From the NCBI RefSeq assembly GCF_947331435.1, contig NZ_CAMZOF010000005.1, positions 434,001 through 498,000 on the forward strand: 64,000 nt of DNA. The letters are read 5' to 3'. The DNA comes from Pelagibius sp. Alg239-R121. GTDB lineage: Bacteria; Pseudomonadota; Alphaproteobacteria; Kiloniellales; Kiloniellaceae. Below are positions 49,827 through 57,705 of this stretch, in pieces. The notes below the pieces were generated by a model, which saw only the letters and a list, made by a program, of their open reading frames with translations, ran no database searches and was not told where the DNA came from. Position 1 is the stretch's first letter, and every line of letters starts with the position of its first letter. Both the position numbers and the translations under genes were made by a program.

Positions 49827-50996
49827 ATGAAGATCACCGCAGTTAAGAGTCATGTTCTGGCTTATGACTTGCCCGAAGAGTTGGGCTATTCCCAACTCTA
49901 TTACGCCAAGCGCACGGCGCATCTGGTCGAGGTGGAAACCGACGAAGGCGTGACCGGCTGGGGCGAATGCTTTGGTCCGGGCAATATCGCCCTGGCCAAC
50001 AAGGGAATCGTCGAAAAGGTCATCCAGCCGATGATCCTTGGCGATGACCCTTTGGACCGGGATGTCATTTGGCACAAGGTCTATAACATGACCCGCGACC
50101 ACGGGCAGAAGGGAATGCCGATCCAGTCGCTCTCGGGGGTCGATATCGCGCTTTGGGATATCGCGGGCAAGGTCGCCGGTCTGCCGGTCCACAAGCTGAT
50201 CGGCGGCGCGCATCGGCGCGAGGTCAGGGCCTATGGCTATGGCATGATGCTGAAACGCGAGAGTCTGGAAGATCACATCGCGCGCTTCGCCGACGAAGCT
50301 GCAGCAATCAAAGACATGGGATTTACCGCCGCCAAGATGAAGGTGGGGCTCGGCCCGAAGAACGACGTGAAACTCTGTCAGGCCGTGCGCCGGGGCGTTG
50401 GCGATGACTTTCCTTTTATGGTCGATGCCAACCATTGCTACACGACCTCGGACGCCTTTTATGTGGGACGCGCACTGGAGGAGCTCGAGCCCTATTGGTT
50501 CGAGGAACCTGTTGCGCCAGAAGATCTCGACGGTTATCGGGAGCTTAGGGCCGGACTCAGCATCAACATCTCGGGCGGCGAGGCGGAGTTCGGCCGCTGG
50601 GGTTGGCGTCAACTCTTGGAGAACCGTGGCCTCGACATCGCACAGCCCGAAGTCTGCGGCCTGGGCGGGATCACCGAGTACCTGCGTGTCCTGACGCTCT
50701 GTCACGCCCATTTCACGCCAGTGATCAACCACGTCTGGGGGTCTGCGGTATCAGTTGCGGCAAACCTCCAGCTCCTGGCAGCAATTCCCGCCATGCCCGG
50801 CGGCCTCCATCCTTGGCAGCCCTACCTCGAGTTCGACACCACGGACAACAAGTTCCGCGATGAGCTTCTGAAGGAGCCGCTGGACATCCAGGGTCAGGTC
50901 AAGTCGACAGGCGGTATGGTCCAGGTCCCGACCGGCGCCGGCCTCGGCATCGAACCGGATCGGGACTACATCGAACGCTTTACGGTTTCGGAGTAG
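49827..50996 (+). CDS. Mandelate racemase/muconate lactonizing family sugar-acid dehydratase
   Basis: 389 aa enolase-superfamily enzyme. The ATG at 49827 follows GGAGG and begins MKITAVKSHVLAYDLPEELG; the frame back to 49692 is not supported. Barrel residues: KxK base in AAKMKVGLG, metal ligands D in MVDANHCY, E in WFEEPVAPEDL and E in SGGEAEFG, and acid/base His in INHVWGSAVSVAANLQLL. This set is typical of acid-sugar dehydratases such as gluconate/galactarate types. It follows the transporter and GMC dehydrogenase and probably dehydrates the resulting aldonate to a 2-keto-3-deoxy acid; the downstream aldolase is not in the window. Confidence 0.9.
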   Translation: MKITAVKSHVLAYDLPEELGYSQLYYAKRTAHLVEVETDEGVTGWGECFGPGNIALANKGIVEKVIQPMILGDDPLDRDVIWHKVYNMTRDHGQKGMPIQSLSGVDIALWDIAGKVAGLPVHKLIGGAHRREVRAYGYGMMLKRESLEDHIARFADEAAAIKDMGFTAAKMKVGLGPKNDVKLCQAVRRGVGDDFPFMVDANHCYTTSDAFYVGRALEELEPYWFEEPVAPEDLDGYRELRAGLSINISGGEAEFGRWGWRQLLENRGLDIAQPEVCGLGGITEYLRVLTLCHAHFTPVINHVWGSAVSVAANLQLLAAIPAMPGGLHPWQPYLEFDTTDNKFRDELLKEPLDIQGQVKSTGGMVQVPTGAGLGIEPDRDYIERFTVSE

Positions 50997-51138
50997 TCTC
51001 AGACGCCAGTCTCTCATTCGACTGTACATGCGAGTGGAGTGAAAGGCGGGTTTCCACATCGCCGAACCGGTGCCTTGTCGGCTTGATGCCCATGTTTACC
51101 TTTTGTGGCAACATCGAACCGACAAACACGCCTGGACT

Positions 51139-51516
51139 TCAGCCAGCAGCAGACAGGTCTTGCGCAAGCATCAAAGCATTACCATCCGGATCATAAAACG
51201 TTGCGGTGCTTACCATGCCTTCGACGGTTTCTGTTGCGCCGTCAAATCTAACTCCCGCTGCTTCGAGGTCTAAACGTGCGGTGGCGATATCAGATACGCC
51301 GAAGACGGGAACCATGTTGCCCGGAGCTGGCTCCGCCTGTTCACCAAGACCCAAAGTCACGTTGTCTGTCTTGGTTTGGAGCTCGCTCCACCCCGCTTCA
51401 TCGATGTGATGGAGAAGAGTGAAACCGAGCTTATCGCCATACCATTCAGCGCTAAGATGACGATCTCGAACCGACATCGCGATGGTGATGGTGTTATCCA
51501 AAGATACAATAGGCAT
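51139..51516 (-). CDS. VOC-superfamily (glyoxalase/bleomycin-resistance-like) protein
   Basis: 125 aa, one beta-alpha-beta-beta-beta pair: ITIAMSVRDRHLSAEWYGDK followed by GFTLLHHIDEAGWSELQTKT, then VFGVSDIATARLDLEAAGVR and VSTATFYDPDGNALMLAQDL. Metal-site residues are not obvious, so it may bind a small electrophile or drug instead of catalysing. Divergent from an HxlR regulator with only 40 bp between starts, so it is very probably the target of that regulator. Confidence 0.88.
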   Translation of the reverse strand: MPIVSLDNTITIAMSVRDRHLSAEWYGDKLGFTLLHHIDEAGWSELQTKTDNVTLGLGEQAEPAPGNMVPVFGVSDIATARLDLEAAGVRFDGATETVEGMVSTATFYDPDGNALMLAQDLSAAG

Positions 51517-51556
51517 AGCACTTTCCTGCTGACTAAAAATATATTAACTATACTTT

Positions 51557-52096
51557 ATGGACATAGAAACACTTGTCAAGGTAACGTCACGCGCGTGGTC
51601 GCTGAACATATTGGCTCTAATGTATGCAGGAATAACGGGCAGACAGGCTCCGCTTCTGTCTGCTTCGCAGGCCAGCCGAACCGCATTCAGTGCAAGCTTA
51701 GTGCATTTGACCGATCTGGATTTGTTGGAGAGAAATCCCGGACATGGCCATCCATTGCGCCCCGAATACCGACTGACACCAAAAGGAGCAGAGATCGCAA
51801 AAATCGCGGGCAAAATAGCGGATGCCGTGCCCGGCTCTGCCGAAACTGCAATACTGCGACGATCTTGGACAATTCCCATTCTTGCTGTGACTGGAAGGCC
51901 CCGACACTTCACCGAAATAAAGTCCAAACTTTTGTCGGTGACAGATCGCGCGCTGTCGCAGTCTTTGTACCAACTTCACGATCGGGAGTGGCTTCGGCGC
52001 GATATAGACCTTTCGAAACGACCACTGCGACCGACCTATCAGGCGACCGACATCGGCGTCCGAATAAGCCGGGCTGTAGGCCTGGATGGCCGATAG
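51557..52096 (+). CDS. HxlR-family regulator with two winged-helix domains
   Basis: 179 aa, twice the length needed for one HxlR domain. The first half (about 1-85) reads TSRAWSLNILALMYAGITGR, SASQASRTAFSASLVHLTDL, DLLERNPGHGHPLRPEYRLT. The second (about 97-175) reads ILRRSWTIPILAVTGRPRHF, LLSVTDRALSQSLYQLHDRE, WLRRDIDLSKRPLRPTYQAT. Both end with the wing pattern Y-x-x-T-x-x-G, so it is an internal duplication that may bind as a monomer to a two-half site. No cysteine sensor is present in the N-terminal position typical of HxlR/HypR. The 40-bp gap to the VOC gene is AT-rich (tatattaactata). Confidence 0.85.
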   Translation: MDIETLVKVTSRAWSLNILALMYAGITGRQAPLLSASQASRTAFSASLVHLTDLDLLERNPGHGHPLRPEYRLTPKGAEIAKIAGKIADAVPGSAETAILRRSWTIPILAVTGRPRHFTEIKSKLLSVTDRALSQSLYQLHDREWLRRDIDLSKRPLRPTYQATDIGVRISRAVGLDGR

Positions 52097-52275
52097 GATC
52101 TCACAAGGTTATCATCGGCTTTGTCCCGCGCCGAAGTTGTCGGTGAGTTTTGCAACGAACTGCCCGAACGAACCCTATCAAGACTTTTTAATGCGCCGTC
52201 CATGACCCTGAGTCTCGCTCTTCAGCGGTTGGACCGCACGCTTGACTGCTGAACGTTTGTCTGACTGTTGTACGT

Positions 52276-52809
52276 GTGTTTGAGTGCATTGCGGATTCAA
52301 TCATCACCGGAATTAGCACTGAATTGACCAACAAGACTGAACGCAAGCTTACCTTCGCGCGATTGCCGGACATTTCGCCTGACGAGATCATCGCGCATAT
52401 GTCTGACGAGCGTGTTGCGGAGCACATGCCCCTTCTTACATTCAAGTGGGACCGCGACAGAGTTACCGAATTCGTTGCAGCTAAAGAAGAGTGTTGGCGC
52501 CGCGATGGCCTTGGCCATTGGGCGATCCTCTGTAACGACAGCTATGTCGGATGGGGAGGATTTCAGAAAGAAGGCGACGAGTGGGATTACGGGTTGGTGT
52601 TGAAGCCCAATTCCTTTGGACTTGGCAAGGCTATCTCTCGGAAGGCAATTGAGTTTGCCATAGCCGATGAGCGGATCCCCTTCGTGACATTCCTCTTGCC
52701 ACCGTCGCGTAAAAATCTCGGAGGGCTTGCGAGGCTTGGAGCAAGATTTGTCGGAGAGATCGACTACGAGGGCGCCAAATTTCTGAAGTATCGCCTCGAT
52801 ACGGAATGA
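52276..52809 (+). CDS. GNAT-family acetyltransferase
   Basis: 177 aa from a GTG; a TTG at about 52324 is an alternative start. The GNAT fold is suggested by GHWAILCNDSYVGWGGFQKE, DEWDYGLVLKPNSFGLGKAI (strand plus acetyl-CoA loop, with GLGKAISRKAIEFA resembling the Q/R-x-x-G-x-G/A motif) and VTFLLPPSRKNLGGLARLGA, the RimJ/RimL-like 'N..a...lekLGF' element. The substrate cannot be predicted. It stands alone between a regulator and the M24 gene. Confidence 0.8.
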   Translation: MFECIADSIITGISTELTNKTERKLTFARLPDISPDEIIAHMSDERVAEHMPLLTFKWDRDRVTEFVAAKEECWRRDGLGHWAILCNDSYVGWGGFQKEGDEWDYGLVLKPNSFGLGKAISRKAIEFAIADERIPFVTFLLPPSRKNLGGLARLGARFVGEIDYEGAKFLKYRLDTE

Positions 52810-53078
52810 CTGAATTATCCGCCTTTCTGTTCTTAGGTCCTGGCAGATCAATAGGGCCTGATTCTAGAGAGAGAACTGACAAGAACTGAAGACCTTTTAC
52901 GTGCCAGCCCTTCGTTGTAAGGATTCAATTCGATCCAGCGCCGACTTCCGAAGTACTTTACTCGACTGTCCGATGTTCAATGCGGAACGGGACAGAATGC
53001 AAAGGCTGCCGTTGTGTCCGCCTGGTGCCAACTGGGATGGTACTTTGTAGCGGGCAAATAAGGTCATTGGGTATGGGT
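52810..53078. other. Convergent intergenic region
   Basis: 269 bp between the GNAT and M24 stop codons. No open frame of interest, no rho-independent terminator seen. Confidence 0.4.
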
Positions 53079-54287
53079 CTAGTTGCTCAGCCGTTCATCG
53101 AATGGGTAATCAATCAGCACTTCTCCACCGTCCCTGGTGACCAAGATTTGATCTTCCAGTTTTACTCCACATGGCCCACCGTCACGGCCAACATATGCTT
53201 CAAGACAGAGAACCATGTTCTCTTCGAGAAACTTGTCGTGTGGATTGTTTTCGTTCCAAGGTTGATAGATGACGGGGCCTTCATTCATCAATCCGGCACC
53301 ATGAACGACACATTCATATGCCTGTGGTCTGAACGCTTCCGGCAAGGGAGGAATCATGCTTGCAAATTCAGCATAGGATCTTCCCGGCCTTACTGCTTGT
53401 CGCATTGCCAGCAGCTGTTCTTTGGCTAAGCTATAGCAACGGCGCTGTTCAGGCGTGGGCACGACGTCACCGCACAAAAACGTTCTCGACACATCGATCA
53501 CATAACCTTCGTAGCCAGTGGCGTCAGTGTCCAGTGCTACCAGCTCGCCGACCTCAACTTTCTTATTTGTTGCTTCAGTCCCCCAAGGATTAGAGTTTTG
53601 GCCTGAAGAAACCAACCTTGTGAAAAGCGTAATTCCATCGCGTCTGATGAGTGCGTTCGTTAGAACCCCTAACAGGTCGATTTCGCGAACCCCCGGGGCG
53701 ATTGCCAGCTCAAACTCAGCAAGCATATCTCTGCCGATTTCACCATTTACGCGAAACAAAGTTACTTCATCCTGAGTTTTAATTTCTCGCGCCGCATCTG
53801 TCAGAGGGCTTGCGCTGACCAGGTTCAATCCCGCTTTCTGTAACTCAAACAGCGCACTCTGATCCATTCTATCCACGGCAACAGTTTCAGTTCGATTTAC
53901 GCCTAACTCCTTCAACGTGGAGAGGGTTTCATTCACAAACTGTCTGATAAGTTCTTTTCCGTGGTTCCCCTGATACTGCCACCAGAGTGCATTTCGAACA
54001 TCGCTCACAACTTCTTTTGAGCGCTTAACAGCCGCATCCCATTCAAACAGTATCGGTTCGCCATGTGCAGCAACGATGCAATATCGCTCGGACGCCGCAA
54101 GACAGTGAACATCCATTACCGAGACGCCAGTCGCGTAGCGAATGTTTGCCGGAAGAAAGAATAGACATGCGGCGACACCCGCTTGTTGCATTTCCTTTTG
54201 AAGTCGATTTCTGCGTGCGGAAATCAACCGCGCGTTATCAACTTGGGACAGCAGTTCTTTCGCTCTTGCTGAAAACAGTTCGTTCAT
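53079..54287 (-). CDS. M24-family enzyme of the DddP (DMSP lyase) type
   Basis: 402 aa pita-bread metalloenzyme. Metal-site residues are D253, D255, D265, H329, E363 and E378 (LVALDTDATG, GYVIDVSRTF, VVHGAG, LCLEAYVG, VKLEDQIL). The D-x-D pair followed by Asp ten residues on reproduces, as I recall, the Asp295/Asp297/Asp307 set of DddP, and the next spacings (64, 34, 15) are nearly those of its His371/Glu406/Glu421. Further similarity is seen in PANIRYATG, SGQNSNPW and the ending DYPFDERL. DddP splits dimethylsulfoniopropionate into dimethylsulfide and acrylate in marine alphaproteobacteria. At 402 aa it lacks part of the DddP N-terminus (about 440 aa), so it could be a sister M24 peptidase. 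Confidence 0.75.
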   Translation of the reverse strand: MNELFSARAKELLSQVDNARLISARRNRLQKEMQQAGVAACLFFLPANIRYATGVSVMDVHCLAASERYCIVAAHGEPILFEWDAAVKRSKEVVSDVRNALWWQYQGNHGKELIRQFVNETLSTLKELGVNRTETVAVDRMDQSALFELQKAGLNLVSASPLTDAAREIKTQDEVTLFRVNGEIGRDMLAEFELAIAPGVREIDLLGVLTNALIRRDGITLFTRLVSSGQNSNPWGTEATNKKVEVGELVALDTDATGYEGYVIDVSRTFLCGDVVPTPEQRRCYSLAKEQLLAMRQAVRPGRSYAEFASMIPPLPEAFRPQAYECVVHGAGLMNEGPVIYQPWNENNPHDKFLEENMVLCLEAYVGRDGGPCGVKLEDQILVTRDGGEVLIDYPFDERLSN

Positions 54288-54730
54288 TAGGTTCCCTCCG
54301 ACTGTCTCGCTTGATGCCTTACAAGACTGTCACGGGTAAAATCACCCCGATAGGGAATACAGGGGCGGCATATTGCCACCCTTACACTTCTCAATTATAT
54401 GGCCGAGCCGATGATTTCATCGATGGCCCGAACCTGTAATGGCATGGTTCATTTCGTAAGAATGGATCTTTTGCCGGGCCATTCTCATCGCGCAGACTGC
54501 TACCCGCGTTACAGTGATTGGCGCCTGCCTGGACCCCCAAAAAGGGACCGGGTGCCAGTGTTGATGTAATGAACGCATAGAGTAGATCGAGGTGAGGCGG
54601 GTTCGCCCCGGGCGATCCGTCGTTTCGGTGACTCTACCCTAAACATATGATTGAGAGCGAGATCACCTGTTTTGGCGAAACCACAATGCGGTCCCCAAAA
54701 AAAGATGATCCGTTCAAGAGGAGTTGTGTC
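54288..54730. other. Intergenic region with divergent promoters
   Basis: 443 bp between the M24 start and the acetyltransferase GTG. GGGAGG lies just before the M24 start on the minus strand. No gene recognised; an open frame covering 54647-54730 is in frame with the acetyltransferase but precedes its ribosome-binding site. Confidence 0.5.
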
Positions 54731-55483
54731 GTGACAAGGCCAACCGGTTATGAAGAGATCTATCCCCGCCCTCTGTCAGGCGCGCAGGTCGGCAGGCTCC
54801 CTCCCGCCCTGATTCCCAGCCGTGTTCCGCTGGCAGGCGACTATGTAACCTTGGAGCCGCTGGACCCAAGCCGGCATGCACGTGAGCTATACGAAGCCTC
54901 TCACGGCAATGATGACGCCTTGAAAATCTGGGACTATCTCACCTACGGTCCTTATCCCGACGTGGCGTCCCATCAAGCCGCGCTGCGTGCACAATCGGCG
55001 AGCTTCGATCCAGTCTTCTATGCCATCCGCTCGCACGGTTCGGGGAACGCCTGCGGGCAGGCCAGCTTTCTAGACATTAACGCCCAGAACGGTGTGACCG
55101 AGATCGGGCACATATGGTTCGGGCCGGAACTGCAACGCACGAGAGGCGCCACCGAAGCTTTGTACCTGATGCTTTGCAACGCCATGGACGATCAGGGTTA
55201 TCGGCGGATGCAGTGGCGGTGCAATGCATTGAATGTAAAATCCCGAAATGCTGCCCGTCGCTTGGGCTTTCGTTTCGAAGGAATCTTCTACAACAACCTC
55301 ATTTTTAAGGGCAAGAACCGCGACACCGCCTGGTACTCGATCCTCGACGACGAGTGGCCCGAAGTGCGTTCCAACATCGCCGCTTGGCTGGCCCCCGATA
55401 ATTTTGACCACGACGGTAATCCGAAGTCGTCCTTGTCCGAAACCATGAAGCATCGCAGTCCTAGCACGCGCCGGATCAAGTAG
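54731..55483 (+). CDS. GNAT-family acetyltransferase (RimJ/RimL-like, large type)
   Basis: 250 aa. The GTG at 54731 is chosen because AAGAGGAG lies seven bases upstream; the frame continues back to 54647. Features: VTLEPLDPSRHARELYEASH, VTEIGHIWFGPELQRTRGAT (the acetyl-CoA loop region), MDDQGYRRMQWRCNALNVKS and NAARRLGFRFEGIFYNNLIF. These are the hallmarks of the RimJ/RimL subgroup that includes proteins acting on small molecules and ribosomal N-termini. The N-terminal 40 residues (RPTGYEEIYPRPLSGAQVGR) are typical of the larger 'DUF-like' alphaproteobacterial members. No operon partner. Confidence 0.9.
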   Translation: MTRPTGYEEIYPRPLSGAQVGRLPPALIPSRVPLAGDYVTLEPLDPSRHARELYEASHGNDDALKIWDYLTYGPYPDVASHQAALRAQSASFDPVFYAIRSHGSGNACGQASFLDINAQNGVTEIGHIWFGPELQRTRGATEALYLMLCNAMDDQGYRRMQWRCNALNVKSRNAARRLGFRFEGIFYNNLIFKGKNRDTAWYSILDDEWPEVRSNIAAWLAPDNFDHDGNPKSSLSETMKHRSPSTRRIK

Positions 55484-55595
55484 GCAACACCCCGGTGCCT
55501 GTTGGTCTTTCAACCAAATTTGATAAGATAATCTACTTCGGGATAGGTCGATGATTGGGGAGATTACGTCAACACACCGGAGCGGAGATGCCGAT

Positions 55596-55769
55596 ATGAA
55601 AAGGTTCGATGAGATTCGTGGCTTGCTAATGAGCCTTGAAGGAGATTTTGAAAAGTTCTTTGAAAAGGAAGACAAAGCCACTGCTCGGCGCCTTGACGAA
55701 GGTCTTCAGAGAGTGTCGAAGATGGCGCAGGAAATCCGCACAGATATTCAAACAAGGATCAAAGCATAG
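55596..55769 (+). CDS. Small histone H1-like (Hc1-type) protein
   Basis: 57 aa. From the ATG at 55596 (GGAG nine bases upstream) it reads MKRFDEIRGLLMSLEGDFEK then FFEKEDKATARRLDEGLQRV and AQEIRTDIQTRIKA. It is one amphipathic helix pair, and the pattern 'LxxLxxDFxKFFxKxxKxAxxRxxxGxQxxxxxAQEIR' recalls small Hc1-like proteins that are common in Bacteroidetes. It has about 13 basic and 14 acidic residues, so it is less basic than true Hc1 and DNA binding is doubtful. An upstream in-frame ATG at 55551 is weaker. Confidence 0.65.
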   Translation: MKRFDEIRGLLMSLEGDFEKFFEKEDKATARRLDEGLQRVSKMAQEIRTDIQTRIKA

Positions 55770-56359
55770 GCCCTCGTTGCCGCGGATCGTCGCTGCAGGA
55801 ACACAGCTGGATAGCAAAAGAAGATGGTGGGCAAATCGAGCGTAACTCAGTGCCTGCTCTCGTTTGGGAATATCTTTCCGCTTTGGTTCGCGCATGTAGG
55901 ACACTGCGGAACTGATGCCGCTCCAGCCCCTCGTGCGCGAAACACAGCTTACCGGGTACCCAAACAGATCAGCTCTTCGCCGCCGTCTGGGGTTTCTGCG
56001 GGTTCGGTTGGTGAGGAATTTCGGGCAGGGACAATTTGTGTGTTTCCGACAGGAACATCTCGTGCCGCCTGGTATGATAGAGAACATCGAGCACCTGTAT
56101 GCCACGCATCGATACTCCATGGCACTAAGTCAGAAATTGATCGTCAGCGGACAAGGTTCGAGTCGCTCAAACTGTCCATTATGCCCTGTACAGCGGTCAC
56201 CTGATAGCTCTACAGAGAAAGGCAGATTCCATGCTGTCGGACGTCCGGTGAAATTACAATTTTAGCCTGGAGCGAGCCTATTTTTGACATTGAATCTCTT
56301 TATATGTTCTCATAATGTTCTCATGTGGAGAATCGCTTTTTGCCAGAGAGGATCGTTTG
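55770..56359. other. Intergenic region without recognisable gene
   Basis: 590 bp. The longest frames (55824-56204 and 55915-56265 plus; 55626-56120 minus) are rich in Arg, Cys and Ser, lack ribosome-binding sites and match nothing I recognise. An AT-rich zone near 56280-56320 (ctttatatgttctcataatg) is the likely promoter of the next gene and holds the direct repeat ATGTTCTCAT/ATGTTCTCAT (56303-56312 and 56314-56323). Confidence 0.5.
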
Positions 56360-56758
56360 ATGATTGGTGGTAGCTGCTGCTGTGGTGCGGTCAAATTCCA
56401 ACTCTTGGCTGAACCGTCAATGATTGGGACCTGTCATTGTTCGAGGTGCCGCAAGGTCGGCGCGAGCACTATCGTATTCGTGAAGAAAGATGACCTGAAG
56501 TGGATTCAGGGACAGGATTACGTGCGGCTTTTCGAGCCGACGTCCCCTTATAAGTATGGCCGATGCTTCTGCAAGAACTGTGGTACTTCGCTTGGCGAGA
56601 TATTGTCGGAAGCAGACAGCTTTCCAATTGCGGCAAATGCCCTCGATGGAGGACTCGATTTGAAGAACCAGTTCCATGAGTTTGTCGCCGAAAAGCCCTC
56701 ATGGTACGAAATCTGTGACAATGCGAAGCAGTTCGATGGGCATCCGGTGTCCAGTTGA
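56360..56758 (+). CDS. GFA/CENP-V family zinc protein (second copy)
   Basis: 132 aa from the ATG at 56360 (AGAGGA upstream); in-frame ATG at 56315 is less likely. Cysteine pattern GSCCCGAVKFQL, TCHCSRCRKVGAS, RCFCKNCGTSLGE, with the closing NQFHEFVAEKPSWYEI. The last is the 'H..v..kp.W..i.d..p...' tail common in one GFA subgroup, different from the copy at 40315, so the two are not recent duplicates. Zinc-binding; function unproven. Single gene. Confidence 0.9.
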   Translation: MIGGSCCCGAVKFQLLAEPSMIGTCHCSRCRKVGASTIVFVKKDDLKWIQGQDYVRLFEPTSPYKYGRCFCKNCGTSLGEILSEADSFPIAANALDGGLDLKNQFHEFVAEKPSWYEICDNAKQFDGHPVSS

Positions 56759-56994
56759 CCTCTTTCCTGGAAAAATTCTGCCATTGCGAATTTATCCGCG
56801 TTTTCGTCAGTGATGAGCTATAGAACGAACTGCCGGACAGCGCCTATGTTGCCGGTTGCCTCGCCTGGTCTAAGTGACCGTGAAGCGCACACTGCTGACA
56901 TCGCCATTTGCGGGGAAGACACGTGTAGTATCATTAATCAGGTGTCATTAATCAGGCATCATTGCTTTCACTCTGATCGGAACAATCAAGCATC
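56759..56994. promoter_or_regulatory. Short intergenic region with a 12-bp direct repeat
   Basis: TCATTAATCAGG occurs at 56931-56942 and 56945-56956, period 14 bp, about 40 bases before the GTG at 56995. It may be a tandem operator or slippage product. Nothing else recognised. Confidence 0.35.
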
Positions 56995-57527
56995 GTGCTG
57001 GATGAAGAAGAACTATTACACAAGATGGTTGAGGCGACCGAGGAAGCCTTTACTGTATGTCTTGAAAGGTGCGGGAAAGAGAATGCTATAGCTTTTGCGA
57101 TTTCTTCCGATGAAACAGCAATCACCTTTTCTCCAAGGGTTGCCACTCAATCCGGTATGGAAGATTTCAGAGAATTCGGTACGGATGAGGAATGCTGTTT
57201 AACCCTGATAACTGGGACGTCCAAGTAAACACAGATGCGTTGGATGCCATCCAAGATTCTATCCACGAGCTGTATGAAGTGAGTCAAGATGATGACAACG
57301 ATGACAATTGGCATGAAGAGTATAGCAATCGCGTTTATCAGCTCGCAGTGCGCACCCTCGAAAAGTTGAAGCGAAATCTCTTCTTTTCGGGGAACTTTTA
57401 TCTCAATGTCTGGGTCTCTGCTTCTGAAGTTCCGTATGCTAAAGCGGTGTCATGGTCTAAGCGGCTAAATGATCGAGATACTCACATGTCATTCGTGAAA
57501 TGGCTGGATGCCAGCGGGCCAAGCTAA
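56995..57527 (+). pseudogene. Frameshifted small protein gene, DUF4303-like
   Basis: Two overlapping frames read as one protein. The first (GTG at 56995) gives LDEEELLHKMVEATEEAFTV, LERCGKENAIAFAISSDETA and ITFSPRVATQSGMEDF. Near 57190 coding passes to the -1 frame, giving LFNPDNWDVQVNTDALDAIQ, DSIHELYEVSQDDDNDDNWH and LKRNLFFSGNFYLNVWVSAS, ending FVKWLDASGPS. A single lost base after GAGGAATGC would restore a continuous protein of about 177 aa. The layout (N-terminal helix, 'AFAISSDET' strand, NPDNW, C-terminal 'F..WL') resembles DUF4303. It may be a pseudogene or a sequencing error. Confidence 0.6.
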
Positions 57528-57705
57528 ATGGAAAATTGCACCAAGCGAATGCTCCAGGCTCTGGAGACTGTGTTCTCTTGCATCGTGGCCTTGATGTCTT
57601 GACACTGATGGTTCCTGCGGTGCCGCTTTAAAGATGAAGGAAGGCCGTAACGATGTCTGAAACCGATCATTCCTGCTTTCCACAATGCGTCGGCGTGGCC
57701 GAAGC

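Noticed and set aside
49758-50732. 324-codon minus-strand open frame
   Set aside because: Antisense to the enolase-superfamily gene, whose catalytic motifs are clear on the other strand.
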